From: Halomonas sp. Bachu 37
GTDB lineage: Bacteria; Pseudomonadota; Gammaproteobacteria; Pseudomonadales; Halomonadaceae
Length of the DNA: 64,000 nt
Assembly: GCF_039691755.1 (NCBI RefSeq)
Contig: NZ_CP137552.1
Location: 1,054,001-1,118,000 of the forward strand
Direction: 5' to 3'
The stretch's first letter is position 1, and each line of letters opens with the position of its first letter. A program made the position numbers and the translations under genes. Shown one piece after another: positions 53,024-62,570 of this stretch. The notes under the pieces were generated by a model. The model made no database searches and was not told where the DNA came from. It saw only the letters and a program-made list of their open reading frames with translations.

Positions 53024-54850
53024 TCACTCCGCAAGAGCGGCCCTGGGATCGCGAGGATAGAAGCGTTCCGGCTGGCGTTCCATGTGGGTAAAAGCGCGGG
53101 TGTCCTTGTAGGGCATCTTCATGAAGCCAGAAACTCCAAGCCCTTCGATGGCACCGATTGCTTCGAGAATGGTATCCAACTGGTGCCGAAACTCTTCTTC
53201 CCGCGCGGGATCCAGCAGCCGATAGTAACTATGGATCTTGAGATGGTTCGGCAATGCCTCGAAGATGATCATGCCGGTATGGTGGATCTCGTTGAGCCGG
53301 CGCAGCGCCGCCATTATTGGCTCTGGCAAGATCAGCAGCTCCTCGGGATCGGGGCCGTCCTCGAAGTAACTGTGCTGGCGGGTTTGGTCCTCGAGTTCCG
53401 GCACCGAACTGGTCTCGTAGGGAAGCCGCATCCCCTCGAGCGGCTGGAAGGGCTCGTCGGGATGGTCGCGCTCGAGGTGCAAGGTATCGCGTGCGTTGAA
53501 CAGACAGCTCTTGAAGATGCCGCGCCGATGGATTGCCCGGGCCAGATGCACCATGTTATTGACTGCCGCGATGAACGCCGGCTTCAAGCTTGCGTCGTGG
53601 AGATTCAGCGAGGTATCGATATATACCCCCTCCCGCTCCCAACGTACGGCCAGCCCACCCACCACCGGATACTTGCCCAGACGGCTTACCGCTGCGAGAA
53701 ACGCCTTTTCCGTTTCCCCCATTCCCTGCATGAAATTCTTGTAGTAGCGATCCAGTTGCACGTCGTTGACGTCATTGAGCACTTCCTGGCCGCTGACTTC
53801 GCGCAAGAATTCCTTGCGCGAGCTGTATACCACCGTATCGATATCCCGCTGAGTCGCCCTGACCCATACCGGGACAAGGCATGAAACGGGAGCCTGGGGA
53901 AGGTCAATCATCACCAGACGGGACAACCTCGGCATTGCCTGGATGAAGTGCTCACCGGCACGGGCCCGGGTGCGCGGGTCGGGATCGAGCATGCCGTCGA
54001 GAGTGCGGGCGAACTCCATCGGCAGGCCCAGAGAGGTGGCAGGAATGGCGCGATGGCCGAAGCGGCACGATTGCGCCGAGGCCAGGGCATAGAGCGTTCC
54101 CGCCACGCCCTGCTCATCGAAACGGGGAGAAGAGAGCGCACCATTGAGCTGTTCTTCGCCGATGAAGTAGACATCTCCCAGGCGGGCATTGGTCTGTTGC
54201 AGGTTATCCGACATCAGCTCCATGACATTGGCCGCCACGAACTGCTGGTTGGCATCCAGCTGCGCGAATACCGAGGAGCCCCAGTCGATCAAGGCGATGT
54301 CTTCATGGTCCGGATCGAATACCAGATTGGAGGGCTTGATATCGCCGTGTACCACGGGGCGCGAACCGGGACCGGTCTCACGCCGCAACGCCGTCAGAAT
54401 TTCACCGAGCTGCGCGGCGATGCGCATGATCAAGCGTGGCGACAGGCGCCCGCTGCGCAGCGAGAACTCTTCCAGGTTCAAGCCGGGCGCTCGTTGCATA
54501 ACCAGAATCGATTGCCCGCGGACACGCTGGAACGCCACCAGGGCGGGCACCCGGGGATGCTTGACCTGTTCGAGCATGAAGGCTTCTTCCTCCAAGCGCT
54601 CCTGCAGGGCATGGGGTAGCGTTACCCGGGTGAACTTGAATACGTACTGATCACCCAGCGCCGTGGTGCCGGCGAATACGAAGCCATAGGCACCCTTGCC
54701 GATCAATTGAATATCCCGATAACCCAGCTGGGCCAACTGCGCCTCGCACAGGGCCACCCACTCCCTGAGCTTGCGCGCATCGTGATGGCTGAGCAGATAG
54801 ATCGACTGCTCTTCGGGAATATAAAACTGCTGCAGGGGCGCCTGGCTCAT
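53024..54850 (-). CDS. Eukaryotic-like Ser/Thr protein kinase linked to the branched-chain 2-oxoacid dehydrogenase operon
   Basis: 608 residues. Kinase domain (about 45-320): glycine loop IGKGAYGFVFAG at 50-61, Lys72 in YVFKF, catalytic loop VHGDIKPSNLVF with Asp170, and metal loop IDWGS (Asp189; DWG instead of DFG). The key residues for activity are all present. The C-terminal half (about 320-608) has no domain I recognise; it carries YYKNFMQGMGETEKAFLAAV and GGLAVRWEREGVYIDTSLNLHDASLKPAFIAAVNNMVHLARAIHRRGIFKSC. No transmembrane helix or PASTA repeats, so cytoplasmic. Its ATG is 2 bases after the E2 stop: fourth gene of the E1alpha-E1beta-E2 operon. A regulatory role on the complex is inference. 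Confidence 0.85.
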   Translation of the reverse strand: MSQAPLQQFYIPEEQSIYLLSHHDARKLREWVALCEAQLAQLGYRDIQLIGKGAYGFVFAGTTALGDQYVFKFTRVTLPHALQERLEEEAFMLEQVKHPRVPALVAFQRVRGQSILVMQRAPGLNLEEFSLRSGRLSPRLIMRIAAQLGEILTALRRETGPGSRPVVHGDIKPSNLVFDPDHEDIALIDWGSSVFAQLDANQQFVAANVMELMSDNLQQTNARLGDVYFIGEEQLNGALSSPRFDEQGVAGTLYALASAQSCRFGHRAIPATSLGLPMEFARTLDGMLDPDPRTRARAGEHFIQAMPRLSRLVMIDLPQAPVSCLVPVWVRATQRDIDTVVYSSRKEFLREVSGQEVLNDVNDVQLDRYYKNFMQGMGETEKAFLAAVSRLGKYPVVGGLAVRWEREGVYIDTSLNLHDASLKPAFIAAVNNMVHLARAIHRRGIFKSCLFNARDTLHLERDHPDEPFQPLEGMRLPYETSSVPELEDQTRQHSYFEDGPDPEELLILPEPIMAALRRLNEIHHTGMIIFEALPNHLKIHSYYRLLDPAREEEFRHQLDTILEAIGAIEGLGVSGFMKMPYKDTRAFTHMERQPERFYPRDPRAALAE

Positions 54851-54852
54851 GG

Positions 54853-56220
54853 TTACCCCAGGTACAGCAGCATGCTCTCCGGTGCTTCCAGATAGCCTTT
54901 CCAGCTATTGCAGAAGCGGGCGATGGCGCCACCATCGATCAAACGATGGTCCCCTGCCCAGGTCACCGTCATTATGGCCCGCTTTACCACATTCCCCTCG
55001 GCATCGAAGCGCGGTAGCCACTGGGTCTTGCCGATCGCCACGATGGCGGCTTCCGGCGCATTGATGATCGGTGCCGCGTAGGTTCCTCCCAAGGCACCGA
55101 TATTGGAAATACTGATGGTGCCTCCCTTGAGGTCGGCCTGATCCACCCGCCCGTCACGCGCCGCGGCTGTCAGGCGCGCCACCTCCCGGGCGATTTCCAG
55201 TACGCTCAAGCGTTCGACGTGCTTGACGTTGGGCACCAACAAACCCGCCTTGCTATCCACCGCCATGCCGATATTGCAGGCGGTGTAATAGTGAATTTCA
55301 TCAGCGACAGGGTTCAACCTGGCATTGATGATAGGATGCTCGGCCACGGCAAGGGCGAGTGCCTTCATGAACAGCGGCATCAGCGTCAAGCGAGTTTCCC
55401 GTGCTTCAGCCTGCGGCTTGAGGCGTTCGCGTAGCGCCAAAAGTTCGGTGACGTCGATCTCCTCGCCGAACTGGAAATGCGGAATCGTAGTGGCTGACTC
55501 GACCATCCGCTTGGCCATGACCGCGCGGATACCACGTAACGGCTCCACACGGAATTCCTCATCAGCCCTATTCTTGTCCGGCGTCGTCTGGCCTTGGCGG
55601 TTATCGGACGGGCCCTGTTCCAGGTAATCGAGCACATCTTCCTTGAGCACGCGCCCTTGCTTGCCCGAGCCAGGAATACTATCCAGTCGCAGCTCATGCT
55701 CGCGTATTAGCCGACGGACCGCCGGGCTGGCGGGCACTCGTCCATAAGGGCCCTTCCCCGCACTGGCGGTCGCACTCTGTTCGGCGCTGGCTTCAATGGT
55801 GTTCGCCGGATCGCGCGGGGCGGGTTGAGGCGTGCTGGACTCCGACGAGCCGACATCGCTTCGCTTAGGCTCCCTATCACTATCGCCCAGCTGCGCCTGT
55901 CGGCTGTCTTCACCGTTCTGCTCGTTTTCGCCTGCCTTGTTTTCATCTGCACCGTTCTCACCCGAGTCGCTTTCACCCGAATCGTTTTCACCGACATAGG
56001 CGTACAAGGGAGCATGTACCTTGGCGATACTGCCCTTGTCGACATACAAGCGGGTGATGCGACCGGCTTCGGGTGCGGTGATTTCCACCAGCGCCTTATC
56101 CGTCATCACCTCGACGATGGGCTGATCCTCTTCGATGATATCGCCCTCCGCAACGCGCCATTCAACCACTTCACACTCGACAATCCCTTCGCCGATATCC
56201 GGCAGCATGAAATCGCTCAT
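54853..56220 (-). CDS. bkdB: Branched-chain 2-oxoacid dehydrogenase E2 (dihydrolipoamide acyltransferase)
   Basis: 455 residues. Single lipoyl domain with Lys42 in MTDKALVEI. A linker (about 76-165) rich in acidic SGE/AGE/NGED units. E1/E3-binding domain (about 168-205, ASPAVRRLIREHELRLDSIPGSGKQGRVLKEDVLDYL). Catalytic domain (about 225-455) with AGDHRLIDGGAIARF, the HxxxDG active site. Transfers branched acyl groups to CoA. The gene for the dedicated E3 (lpdV) is absent here, so the general E3 may serve. Overlapping operon with E1 genes and a kinase. Confidence 0.9.
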   Translation of the reverse strand: MSDFMLPDIGEGIVECEVVEWRVAEGDIIEEDQPIVEVMTDKALVEITAPEAGRITRLYVDKGSIAKVHAPLYAYVGENDSGESDSGENGADENKAGENEQNGEDSRQAQLGDSDREPKRSDVGSSESSTPQPAPRDPANTIEASAEQSATASAGKGPYGRVPASPAVRRLIREHELRLDSIPGSGKQGRVLKEDVLDYLEQGPSDNRQGQTTPDKNRADEEFRVEPLRGIRAVMAKRMVESATTIPHFQFGEEIDVTELLALRERLKPQAEARETRLTLMPLFMKALALAVAEHPIINARLNPVADEIHYYTACNIGMAVDSKAGLLVPNVKHVERLSVLEIAREVARLTAAARDGRVDQADLKGGTISISNIGALGGTYAAPIINAPEAAIVAIGKTQWLPRFDAEGNVVKRAIMTVTWAGDHRLIDGGAIARFCNSWKGYLEAPESMLLYLG

Positions 56221-56244
56221 TTGTTCTTCTCCCGTCCTGTGACG

Positions 56245-57222
56245 TCAAAAATCGACGCTTTCGCGAATTGCCTCGAAAATCTTCAGATGATCCGGTAGAT
56301 ACTCTTTTTCCAGGGTCAAGGGAAAAGGTGTATCCAATCCGGTGACGCGGGCAATCGGCGACTCCAGATACAGGAAACAACGCTCTTGAATGGTGGTGGC
56401 GATTTCACCGGCAAACCCACCGGTGCGGGGCGCTTCGTGGGTGATCACCAGCCGCCCCGTTTTCAGTACGGATTCGACCACGGTGTCCTCATCCCACGGC
56501 AGCAGGCTTCGCAGGTCGATCACTTCGCAGGAGATACCGGCCTCTTCCGCCAGTTCTACCGCCTTGCCGATCACTTCCATCTGGGCGCCCCAGCCGACCA
56601 GCGTGATATCCGTGCCCTCTTTGATGATATCCGCCTCACCGAGGGGAAGCTGGTAGTCCTCTTCGGGTACCTCACCCACCGAGGCGCGATAGAGCCGCTT
56701 GGGTTCGAAGAAGATCACCGGATCGGCATCGCGAATGGCAGCCAGCAACAGCCCCTTGGCCTGGTAGGGATTGCGAGGCACCACGATCTTCAAGCCAGGC
56801 GTATGGGTGAAATAGGCCTCGGGCGATTGCGAATGATAGAGCCCGCCCGAAATGCCGCCGCCATAGGGGGTGCGGATCGTCAGCCCGCCGACATTGAACA
56901 GATCTCCCGAGCGGTAGCGGAACTTGGCGGTTTCGTTGACGATCTGGTCGAAGGCGGGAAAGATGTAATCGGCGAATTGTATTTCGGCGACCGGAACCGA
57001 TCCCTGGGCCGCCAGTCCATTGGCAAAGCCGATGATTCCCTGCTCTACCAGAGGAGTATTGAAGCAACGAGCCTTGCCGTATTTCCCCTGCAGGTTGCTG
57101 GTGGCCCGGAAAACGCCACCGAAAATTCCCACATCCTCGCCGAAGCAGATGACTTTCTCGTCTTCGGCCATGGCGATGTCGAGCGCATTGTTGATCGCCT
57201 GCAGCATGTTCATGGTCGGCAT
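56245..57222 (-). CDS. bkdA2: Branched-chain 2-oxoacid dehydrogenase E1 beta subunit
   Basis: 325 residues from the ATG at 57222, just after the E1alpha stop; the longer reading to 57297 runs into E1alpha. Transketolase_C-type protein: [68 protein letters not shown] and [42 protein letters not shown]. The Glu in CFGEDVG contacts thiamine diphosphate. Forms the alpha2beta2 decarboxylase with the previous gene. Confidence 0.93.
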   Translation of the reverse strand: MPTMNMLQAINNALDIAMAEDEKVICFGEDVGIFGGVFRATSNLQGKYGKARCFNTPLVEQGIIGFANGLAAQGSVPVAEIQFADYIFPAFDQIVNETAKFRYRSGDLFNVGGLTIRTPYGGGISGGLYHSQSPEAYFTHTPGLKIVVPRNPYQAKGLLLAAIRDADPVIFFEPKRLYRASVGEVPEEDYQLPLGEADIIKEGTDITLVGWGAQMEVIGKAVELAEEAGISCEVIDLRSLLPWDEDTVVESVLKTGRLVITHEAPRTGGFAGEIATTIQERCFLYLESPIARVTGLDTPFPLTLEKEYLPDHLKIFEAIRESVDF

Positions 57223-57223
57223 T

Positions 57224-58429
57224 CTAGCGCTCCCCCTGGTCGTTGCTGTCGACAGCCACTTCTGGGTCCAGCGAGCGTGCCCCACGCGGATAGGCATCGG
57301 GGTACTTGCGAATATGGCGTTTCAATTGGTCGAACTGGTTCTGCAGCGACGGCGTCACCTCGGCATAGACTTCGCTGACCAGACTATCCAGTGGCGGCGG
57401 CGGCCGTTTTTCCGCACGCTTCATGGTTTCCAGCACTTCCCGACGCAGGCTCTCCTGAAGCTCCTTCTCTTCCTCTTCACTCCACCACTGCTGTCCCAGC
57501 ATCCACTTCTGCATGCGCAGTAGCGGGTCCTGGTCATGCCATATCTGCTCCTCGCTCTTGGAGCGATAGCCCGAGGGGTCGTCCGAGGAGGAGTGCGCCG
57601 CCAGGCGATACGTCATCGCCTCGATAAGCACGGGCTGATTGTTTTCCACGGCAATCCGGCGCGCCTGCCGCGTCGCTTCATAGACCGCCAGGATATCGTT
57701 GCCATCGACGCGGATCACATGCATGTGGTAACCGAAGGCCCGCGGAGCGATGCCGTCGGCGGCGAACTGCTCGACAGCGGGAGTGGAGATTGCATAACCG
57801 TTATTGCGACAGAAGAAGATCACCGGCACCGCATGCACCGAGGCCATGTTCAGCGCCGCGTGGAAGTCGCCTTCCGAGGCGGCGCCCTCACCGAAGAACG
57901 TGATGGTGCAATGGCCGTCTTCGGCCAGTTTCTGACCGTAAGCGTAGCCGGTAGCCTGGGGGATCTGGGTCGCCAGCGGCGAGGAAATCGTCATGTAATG
58001 CAGCTTGCGCGAGCCGTAATGCACCGGCATCTGCCGGCCTTTACCGTAATCCAGCTCGTTGCCGAACAACTGATTCATGAACTCATCAAAAGTGAAGCCG
58101 CGATATACTAGAGCACCTTGCTCGCGATACTGCGCCATGATCATGTCGGCATCGTCGAGTGCGGCCGTGGCGCCGATCACGGCGGCTTCCTCGCCGGTAC
58201 ACTGCATGTAGAAACTCAAGCGCCCCTGACGTTGCGCCGCCATCATGCGTTCGTCGAGTACCCGAGTGGCCAGCATGGCTCGATAGATTCGCCGCGCGTG
58301 ATCACGGGACAGCTGGGGGGCGGTCGCGCCTTCACGCAGACAACCGTCGGGATCAAGTAGCCTAAAAGTAGGAATGGAGAATTCATCACCGGTCAGAAAG
58401 ACCGGCTCATGCACGTGCGGTGTGGTCAT
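57224..58429 (-). CDS. bkdA1: Branched-chain 2-oxoacid dehydrogenase E1 alpha subunit
   Basis: 401 residues. Thiamine diphosphate motif [33 protein letters not shown] (about 178-210). The phosphorylation loop is well kept: [12 protein letters not shown] at 279-290, where Ser280 and Ser290 align with the two serines phosphorylated in the animal enzyme. Decarboxylates the keto acids of Val, Leu and Ile. First gene of the operon, preceded by an AAGGAC ribosome site; a short CCCC-AAAA-GGGG inverted repeat (58447-58458) lies in the leader. Confidence 0.92.
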   Translation of the reverse strand: MTTPHVHEPVFLTGDEFSIPTFRLLDPDGCLREGATAPQLSRDHARRIYRAMLATRVLDERMMAAQRQGRLSFYMQCTGEEAAVIGATAALDDADMIMAQYREQGALVYRGFTFDEFMNQLFGNELDYGKGRQMPVHYGSRKLHYMTISSPLATQIPQATGYAYGQKLAEDGHCTITFFGEGAASEGDFHAALNMASVHAVPVIFFCRNNGYAISTPAVEQFAADGIAPRAFGYHMHVIRVDGNDILAVYEATRQARRIAVENNQPVLIEAMTYRLAAHSSSDDPSGYRSKSEEQIWHDQDPLLRMQKWMLGQQWWSEEEEKELQESLRREVLETMKRAEKRPPPPLDSLVSEVYAEVTPSLQNQFDQLKRHIRKYPDAYPRGARSLDPEVAVDSNDQGER

Positions 58430-58566
58430 GTTTATTGTCCTTGTAACCCCTTTTGGGGGCAGTGTTGTCGGTCATGCCCTGTTATGCCAGAGGATTTCCC
58501 TAGCATAGGTCAACGCAACAGCAACACACTAGCGCAGCAGCTCCTCCTTGGGCATTCGACCTGAGT

Positions 58567-59325
58567 TCAATACGCACGCAACCAGCGCTGCAATTGTTCA
58601 AACGCACTATCGATCGTCAGCGCCAGCAGTCCTATCACGATAGCGCCCTGGACTACATAGGCCGTGTTGTCGTTGACGATGCCGGCAATAATGGGGTCGC
58701 CAAGGTTACTCGCTCCGACAGTCGCGCCGATCGCCGCCGTGGCGATATTGATGGTGACGGAGGTCCGAATTCCCGCCAGGATGACGGGGGCAGCAATGGG
58801 CAGCTCGACCTTGCGCAGTATCTGTCCAGAGGTCATGCCCATTCCCCGCGCTGCTTCCTTGATATTCATATCCACGTCCTGCAAGCCCGCTAGAGTATTG
58901 CGCACGATCGGCAGTAACCCGTAGAGCACCAGCGCCACGATGATCGGCAAAGTGCCGAAACCCAACACGGGAACGGCAAGCGCCAGCACGGCGACCGGGG
59001 GGAAGGTCTGGCCGATCGACGCCAACTGCGCCACCAGCGGCAGGAAATCACGACCGACGGGACGAGTCACGGCAATGGCGGCGCTCACCCCCAGCGCAAT
59101 CGCTACGCACGCGGCAAGGGTAACCACCAGCAGATGCTGCCCGAGCAGCCGGGAAAGTTCGGCACGTTCATAGATCAGATTGCGGCTATCCGGCTCCACG
59201 AACCGTAGCACCGCCTCTAGCTGAGGCATGAAACTCACCGCCAGCACCAGCAATAGCAACCAGATCACCGGCACTGCGACTCCTTTCATTGATTTGCCGG
59301 ATCGTGACGACGTCTCACTGGTCAC
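58567..59325 (-). CDS. yehW: Glycine betaine-type ABC transporter permease YehW
   Basis: 252 residues, five to six helices. RNLIYERAELSRLLGQHLLVVTLAACVAIALGVSAAIAVTRPVGR and the EAA-type loop IKEAARGMGMTSGQILRKVELPIAAPVILAGIRTSVTINIATAAIGATVGA are typical of OpuBB/OpuBD-like permeases. Last gene of osmF-yehY-yehX-yehW; overlaps yehX by 11 bases. Confidence 0.9.
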   Translation of the reverse strand: MTSETSSRSGKSMKGVAVPVIWLLLLVLAVSFMPQLEAVLRFVEPDSRNLIYERAELSRLLGQHLLVVTLAACVAIALGVSAAIAVTRPVGRDFLPLVAQLASIGQTFPPVAVLALAVPVLGFGTLPIIVALVLYGLLPIVRNTLAGLQDVDMNIKEAARGMGMTSGQILRKVELPIAAPVILAGIRTSVTINIATAAIGATVGASNLGDPIIAGIVNDNTAYVVQGAIVIGLLALTIDSAFEQLQRWLRAY

Positions 59326-60262
59326 TAGTATGCTCCTTGATCAATTTGCGCAGCGACAGCTCACCGATGGGCACATCGTGTGCGTCGACGACAGTCAACC
59401 GATCGGTGTGATCGCGCAGCATCAAGGACAAGGCGTGACGAAGTGAGAGCGTACTTTCTACTCTGGAATGAGCAGGCAGTGTGGGGCCCAGCGGCAGCAT
59501 ATGGCTCGATACCTTGGTCAGCCCGGCCTGTTTCAGGCCACGCTCCACTCCGCCGAGCATGGATTCGACGAACTTGTCCGCAGGCTTGCTCAACAATGCC
59601 AGTGGGGTGCCCTGCTGGATGATTCGACCGTCTCGCATGATGACCAATCTATCGGCCAGCTTGAGGGCCTCGTCCATATCGTGCGTCACGAAAACGATGG
59701 TCTTGTGCAAGCGTGATTGCAAGGCGCGCAATTCGTCCTGTAGCTTTTCCCGGGTGATCGGGTCGAGCGCCCCGAAGGGCTCGTCCATCAGCAGGATATC
59801 GGGATCGGCCGCCAGTGCACGGGCCACACCGACACGCTGAGCCTGTCCTCCAGAGAGTTGGTGAGGATACTTGTCGGCAAACTCTCCGATCGGCAGGCCG
59901 AGTAGTTCCATCAATTGCTGTACCCGCTCACGTACATCGGAAGCGGGCCATTTGAGCAAACGCGGTACCAGGGCAATATTGCGCGCCACCGTCCAGTGGG
60001 GAAAGAGCCCGGTACTCTGGATCGAATAGCCGATGCGCCTGCGTAACTTGACCTCGTTGAATTCGCGGATCGGCTGCCCATCGAGATGGATCTCGCCTTC
60101 ACTGTGTTCGATCAGGCGGTTGATCATGCGCAGTGTCGTGGATTTGCCGCAGCCCGAGGTACCCACCAGGGCACAGAACTCGCCCTTGTCGACCTTGAAG
60201 GAAATATCGTCAACCGCTACATCGTCGCCAAAGCGCTTGGTGACATTAAAAAGCTCTATCAT
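59315..60262 (-). CDS. yehX: Glycine betaine-type ABC transporter ATPase YehX
   Basis: 315 residues. Walker A GTSGCGKST, signature LSGGQAQRVGVARAL, Walker B ILLMDEPFGALDP and VTHDMDEALKLADR. A C-terminal CBS-like segment (about 255-310, VESTLSLRHALSLMLRDHTDRLTVVDAHDVPIGELSL) may sense ionic strength, as in OpuA. Overlaps yehY by ATGA. Confidence 0.92.
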   Translation of the reverse strand: MIELFNVTKRFGDDVAVDDISFKVDKGEFCALVGTSGCGKSTTLRMINRLIEHSEGEIHLDGQPIREFNEVKLRRRIGYSIQSTGLFPHWTVARNIALVPRLLKWPASDVRERVQQLMELLGLPIGEFADKYPHQLSGGQAQRVGVARALAADPDILLMDEPFGALDPITREKLQDELRALQSRLHKTIVFVTHDMDEALKLADRLVIMRDGRIIQQGTPLALLSKPADKFVESMLGGVERGLKQAGLTKVSSHMLPLGPTLPAHSRVESTLSLRHALSLMLRDHTDRLTVVDAHDVPIGELSLRKLIKEHTSDQ

Positions 60263-61458
60263 CTCGCCCCTCCCGGGCGCAAGGCGTCACTGATAGCGCC
60301 CAACAGGGCATCCACCATCAAGGCCATCAACAAGATGGGTAACGCACCCAGGAGCACCATATCCATGGCGGCCTGGCCCAACCCCTGGAAAATGAAGGTC
60401 CCCAGACCGCCGGCACCGATCAAGGCAGCTACCGCCGTGAGGCCTATCGCCTGCACCAGTGTAATGCGAAGCCCTTCCAGCAAAACCGGTAGCGCCAATG
60501 GCAAGCGTACCTGGAAAAAAACCTGCCGAGCATTCATGCCCATTCCCCGTGCCGCTTCGATCACCGCGGGGCTGACCGCTTCCAACGCCACGAACGTGTT
60601 ACGTACCATCGGCAACAAACTATACGCGACCAGAGCCAGCAAGGCCGGAGCCCAACCGATGCCACTGACGCCCCAGCGGGCCAATGTGGGAAACTCGGCG
60701 GCAAGCCAGGCCAGGGGAGCCAGCAACAGGCCGAAAAGGGCCAGGCTAGGAACGGTTTGCAGAAAATTGAGCAGACCGAATGCCGCCTTCTGCAATCGGG
60801 AGTAGCGTCGCATCAACAGCGCCATCGCCACTCCCGCCACAACACTGATGCTCGCTGTAGCGGCCACTAGCGCAATATGCCGTGCCATCGCGGCTGAAAA
60901 CTGATCGCTGCGCACGTGATATTCGCGCATGAGCGCCAGCGGTTCCAGCCACAAGCCCAGGCACAACCACCAGAGCAGTCCCACCGGGACGATGAGTCCC
61001 CAGCTCATGAGACGGGAAAGGGCCAGCCGTTGGCGCAACTCCACCAGCGCCAGCAATAGCACGAACAGGATCGCCCAGAATCCCGCCCCGATACCTAGCC
61101 GAGCCTGGGGCATGTCAGCTTCGATGAGCCTATACCCCGCAATCATCAAGGCAAAGGGCATAAGCACGAGCAGCGTCATTACCAGCGCCAGGAGAATGGG
61201 ATAGTGTTGCCGGTTCGCAAGCAGACTCAATCCAACGACACTCAGCAATAACACTGCGCCGAGCGCGGCCCCCAACCAGCCCAACGCACTGATGGCGCCG
61301 TGACCGACACCCGGCACGATTCGGTTGGGAGCTACGCTGGCAAGATCCAGCCCCACGAATGCCGCCAAGGCGACACTGGCCAAGACCAGCAGCACCCAAT
61401 TGGGGGACAATCTTCGGCGTGAGGTTTCCATTGCCGCCATTTCATCCTTGAGCGACAT
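60259..61458 (-). CDS. yehY: Glycine betaine-type ABC transporter permease YehY
   Basis: 399 residues with about ten helices. The N-terminal half carries extra helices (about 20-180), as in YehY. The transport core follows, with VAAGVAMALLMRRYSRLQKAAFGLLNFLQTVPSLALFGLLLAPLAWL and IEAARGMGMNARQVFFQVRLPLALPVLLEGLRITLVQAIGLTAVAALIGAGGLGTFIFQGL. Starts 3 bases after osmF. Confidence 0.9.
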   Translation of the reverse strand: MSLKDEMAAMETSRRRLSPNWVLLVLASVALAAFVGLDLASVAPNRIVPGVGHGAISALGWLGAALGAVLLLSVVGLSLLANRQHYPILLALVMTLLVLMPFALMIAGYRLIEADMPQARLGIGAGFWAILFVLLLALVELRQRLALSRLMSWGLIVPVGLLWWLCLGLWLEPLALMREYHVRSDQFSAAMARHIALVAATASISVVAGVAMALLMRRYSRLQKAAFGLLNFLQTVPSLALFGLLLAPLAWLAAEFPTLARWGVSGIGWAPALLALVAYSLLPMVRNTFVALEAVSPAVIEAARGMGMNARQVFFQVRLPLALPVLLEGLRITLVQAIGLTAVAALIGAGGLGTFIFQGLGQAAMDMVLLGALPILLMALMVDALLGAISDALRPGGAR

Positions 61459-61461
61459 GAA

Positions 61462-62472
61462 TTATTTTTCCAAACTGTCGAGATAGTCTGCCGCCACGTT
61501 TTCGGCGGCCAGACCGTTGACAGCTACCTCGGCATTCAATGACTGGAGCGTTTCCAGGTCCAGAGTGGAAAAGACATCGGCAAGGACCGACTCGATTTGC
61601 GGATACGCTTCGAGCACTTCCTGGCGAATCACCGGGGCCGGCTGATAGACCGGCTGCACGCCCAGGGTATCTTCGAGCACCACCAGGTCGAGAGCCTTTA
61701 GGCCGCCATCGGTGCCGTAGGTCATGGCGGCATTGACCCCGCTGGTCTGCTGGGCGGCTGCGCGCATGGTGGCGGCGGTATTGCCGCCGGAAAGCACCAG
61801 CAGCTGGTCAGAATCAAGATCGAAACCATAGGCTTCCTGAAAAGCCGGCAAGGCCTGCTCGGATTCGACGAACTCGGCACTGGCGGCAAACTTGAATTCA
61901 CCGCCGCTGTCCAGGTACTCGGCCAGGTCTTCTAGCGTCGCCAAGTCATGCTCGCGAGCCAGGTCTCCGCGTACGCTCATGGCCCAGGTGTTGTTGGCCT
62001 GGGCGGGAGTCAGCCAGACCAGACCGTTCTCGGCATCGCGTTCACGCACGGTGTTATAGGCTTGTTCAGCATCGTGCCAGACGTCGCTGTCGCTCATGTC
62101 GAAGAAAAAGGCGCCGTTACCGGTATATTCCGGATAGAGGTCGATATCGCCGGTTTCCAGCGCGCCGCGAACAATACTGGTCGCGCCCAGCTGCAAGCGA
62201 TCTTCCGTTTCGATGCCTTCCTTTTCCAGCGCCTGAATGATCAGCTCGCCAAGGACTGCTCCTTCGGTGTCGATCTTGGAAGAGACAACCACTGGATCCT
62301 CGGCATGAGCCTGGGAGGCGACGCCTAATGCAGCGCAGGACAGCATCGCCACCGACCACCGGGCGAATGAAGATCGAGCGGGGGCTGGTGAGCCGGGGGA
62401 GCATGAGAAATAGTGAGGGTGACGATGAGAAGAACGAAAAGCGGAGGCTAATGGTTTGATAGAAAAGGACAT
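61462..62472 (-). CDS. osmF: Glycine betaine-type periplasmic binding protein OsmF (YehZ)
   Basis: 336 residues from the ATG at 62472; an in-frame start at 62502 is possible. The signal region is long, with the hydrophobic core at about 43-56 (VAMLSCAALGVASQAHA). OpuAC domain: DPVVVSSKIDTEGAVLGELIIQALEKEGIETEDRLQLGATSIVRGALETGDIDLYPEYTGNGAFFF, the OsmF signature. In E. coli the Yeh system is a low-affinity, osmotically induced betaine-type importer. Likely relevant to osmoadaptation of a halophile; ligand not proven. Confidence 0.88.
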   Translation of the reverse strand: MSFSIKPLASAFRSSHRHPHYFSCSPGSPAPARSSFARWSVAMLSCAALGVASQAHAEDPVVVSSKIDTEGAVLGELIIQALEKEGIETEDRLQLGATSIVRGALETGDIDLYPEYTGNGAFFFDMSDSDVWHDAEQAYNTVRERDAENGLVWLTPAQANNTWAMSVRGDLAREHDLATLEDLAEYLDSGGEFKFAASAEFVESEQALPAFQEAYGFDLDSDQLLVLSGGNTAATMRAAAQQTSGVNAAMTYGTDGGLKALDLVVLEDTLGVQPVYQPAPVIRQEVLEAYPQIESVLADVFSTLDLETLQSLNAEVAVNGLAAENVAADYLDSLEK

Positions 62473-62570
62473 GGCGAATCTCACTCGTTGGCGTGGGTTC
62501 ACTCGAGTATAAGAGCCGATAGCGTTGATGTCAGATTCGGGCCGAATATTACAACGCTATCGGATGCTTG

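Noticed and set aside
52970-53884. A 304-residue plus-strand frame starting in the MarR-type gene
   Set aside because: It is antisense to the Ser/Thr kinase, whose catalytic motifs are unambiguous.
58447-58458. CCCC-TTTT-GGGG inverted repeat before the E1alpha start as an operator
   Set aside because: Four-base arms are too short to distinguish from chance; noted only within the E1alpha entry.
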